Shown here: piece after piece, positions 63,364 to 64,000 of the stretch | Position numbering within the stretch: the stretch's first letter is position 1 | Layout: every line of letters begins with the position of its first letter | DNA from: Caulobacterales bacterium | Lineage (GTDB): Bacteria; Pseudomonadota; Alphaproteobacteria; Caulobacterales; Aquidulcibacteraceae | DNA length: 64,000 nt | Direction: 5' to 3' | NCBI GenBank assembly: GCA_017303355.1 | Contig: JAFLCU010000007.1 | Coordinates: forward strand, 62,001 to 126,000 | Translations under genes and position numbers: made by a program | Notes under the pieces: model-generated | What the model was told of the DNA's origin: nothing | The model's input: only the letters and a program-made list of their open reading frames with translations | The model's database searches: none

Positions 63364-63456
63364 TTAGGCGACGATTTGCGCGGCTTGGGTGACGGTCGCG
63401 AACGCGAAGGGCATGAAAACCGCGGCGGCTGCGATCAGGCTGTAAAACTTGGTCAT
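63364..63456 (-). CDS. Small hydrophobic peptide, MTKFY...QAAQIVA family, single copy
   Basis: A 30-codon gene opening MTKFYSLIAAAAVFMP, with an AFA motif and the ending TVTQAAQIVA. The ribosome site GGGGAGCAAAGC precedes the ATG. Unlike the other two loci this one has a single gene, enclosed by its own promoter (63457-63537) and terminator (63310-63335), so the predicted transcript is only about 150-180 nt. The upstream box overlaps the end of the DUF971 gene. Function unknown. Confidence 0.78.
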   Translation of the reverse strand: MTKFYSLIAAAAVFMPFAFATVTQAAQIVA

Positions 63457-63537
63457 TTGCTTTGCTCCCCGGAACCCCGTGTTCCGATGAAGCCAAGGTA
63501 CCAGGCGCTTGGGCCTAGTGATGTGACGGGAGTCACG
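63457..63537 (-). promoter_or_regulatory. Promoter with CRP-like box and 5' hairpin for the single small-peptide gene
   Basis: Box CGTGA-CTCCCG-TCACA (minus strand) at 63537-63522, centre 63529.5. -10-like hexamer TACCTT at 63500-63495, again 29.5 bp from the box centre. The predicted start near 63488 begins a leader whose first structure is CGGAAC/GTTCCG (63486-63470), followed by GGGGAGCAA. The hairpin stem differs in sequence from the other two loci but keeps pairing. Confidence 0.6.
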
Positions 63538-63892
63538 CCTCGTCGCGCAGCGCGCGAAGGCGCAATGTTTCACGATAAACGCGCAGTCGCTCGTCTTTGT
63601 CGCGGCCGAGATTGTAGAGCAGATCCCAGGAATAGAGCCCGGTGTCGTGGCCGTCGTCGAAGCTGATGCGCACGGCGTAGCGGCCGACCGCGTCGGCGCG
63701 GACGACACTGACGTTCGCCTTGCCGATGGGTGGTGGCGGCGGATTGGGGCCGTGCCCCTTGTTTTCCGCGCTTGGACTTTCGACGCGCAGCAATTCGAAC
63801 GGAATGTCGAAATGCGCGCCATCGTCAAAGGCGATGCGTAGCGCCTTGGCGGCGCGGTCGAACGTCAGATCGGTGGGCCAGGGCGCGCTCAT
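63533..63892 (-). CDS. DUF971 domain protein
   Basis: A 119-residue protein built from a single DUF971 (gamma-butyrobetaine-hydroxylase-like N-terminal) domain: [60 protein letters not shown]. Stand-alone forms are common in proteobacteria and have been linked to Fe-S protein biogenesis in some cases. Its start overlaps the stop of the Trm112-like gene as ATGA, so the two are translationally coupled. Its last codon lies inside the CRP-like box of the small-peptide locus. Confidence 0.9.
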   Translation of the reverse strand: MSAPWPTDLTFDRAAKALRIAFDDGAHFDIPFELLRVESPSAENKGHGPNPPPPPIGKANVSVVRADAVGRYAVRISFDDGHDTGLYSWDLLYNLGRDKDERLRVYRETLRLRALRDEA

Positions 63893-64000
63893 TCTTCAGG
63901 CCCTAATTCGCGCGCTTCGTCGATCCACATGATCGGCACGCCGTTGCGCACGGGATAGGCGAGGCGCGCGCTGTCGCTGATCAGCTCCTGGCGTTCGCGG
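63889..64000 (-). CDS. Trm112/UPF0434 family protein, C-terminal part (5' end outside window)
   Basis: The frame is open from the window edge (minus strand) and reads [20 protein letters not shown] and then [16 protein letters not shown] before the stop. [16 protein letters not shown] is the C-terminal half of the small Trm112/UPF0434 family (normally ~60-70 residues with an N-terminal Cys-rich half), which supports methyltransferases in eukaryotes; bacterial forms are less understood. The cysteines would lie beyond the window. It overlaps the DUF971 start by 4 bp. Confidence 0.88.
   Translation of the reverse strand, partial: RERQELISDSARLAYPVRNGVPIMWIDEARELGPEE

Noticed and set aside
63566..63581. 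parS-like word TGTTTCACGATAAACG
   Set aside because: 13/16 match, but asymmetric, inside the DUF971 gene and more than 30 kb from parAB; probably chance.

Overview
The window is a high-GC bacterial chromosome segment whose gene content and order point to an alphaproteobacterium of the Caulobacterales (Caulobacteraceae/Hyphomonadaceae type); no genus can be named from sequence alone. The clearest sign is the replication-origin neighbourhood. A minus-strand run ppsR-maf-aroE-coaE-dnaQ and a plus-strand run hemE-hemH-hemJ-rho diverge from a 345-bp gap at 15580-15924, the arrangement known around Cori of Caulobacter crescentus. The gap holds DnaA-box-like sites, five GANTC methylation sites and an AT-rich end, and is my candidate oriC. 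About 12 kb to the right lie mnmE-mnmG-rsmG-parA-parB, with imperfect parS-like palindromes nearby.

Layout. 1-15.6 kb: the 3' end of dnaJ, a small membrane protein, a gene-free stretch with nested hairpins, dapB, a DUF2244 protein, nth, an ATP-grasp protein with a lipoprotein, an adenosine-kinase-like PfkB protein, hslVU, an EAL/degenerate-GGDEF sensor, Smr, a Tim44-like protein, secB and the ppsR-dnaQ operon. 15.6-30.3 kb: oriC, heme genes, rho, a glutathione transferase, quinone oxidoreductase, a GDPD lipoprotein, a dienelactone hydrolase, then mnmE through parB. 30.3-45.8 kb: small-peptide loci, a dicarboxylate symporter, an OmpA-type porin, a PQQ alcohol dehydrogenase with SDR and thioesterase, an MBL hydrolase, holA-lptE-leuS, a DUF3576 lipoprotein, an NtrZ-like protein, thiE/yggS and a CenR-like regulator. 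46-64 kb: pckG, a DUF885 protein, xthA-lolA, an accessory block (opgH and a lower-GC stretch with unrecognised genes), ftsK, amt, ubiH, a duplicated cysteine-rich secreted protein, another small-peptide locus, DUF971 and the end of a Trm112-like gene.

Two observations stand out. First, five tiny genes (30-46 codons) at three separate loci encode one peptide family: a short MTKFY-type start, a hydrophobic stretch, an AxA motif and a nearly invariant QAAQIVA tail in four members. Each locus has a matching upstream layout: a TGTGA-N6-TCACA-like palindrome, a -10-like hexamer at exactly the same distance, a short hairpin with compensatory base changes at the predicted 5' end of the transcript, and a purine-rich ribosome site. 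I recognise no described family. Second, a ~110-bp palindromic element lies between rho and the glutathione transferase gene, and a related copy sits in frame inside mnmG, adding about 31-37 residues to the tRNA-modification enzyme.

How the genes fit together: most are core functions (replication start and segregation, heme synthesis, tRNA modification, translation, envelope assembly) in short operons with 1-4 bp overlaps. The accessory material is concentrated at 51.97-57.19 kb and at the small-peptide loci.
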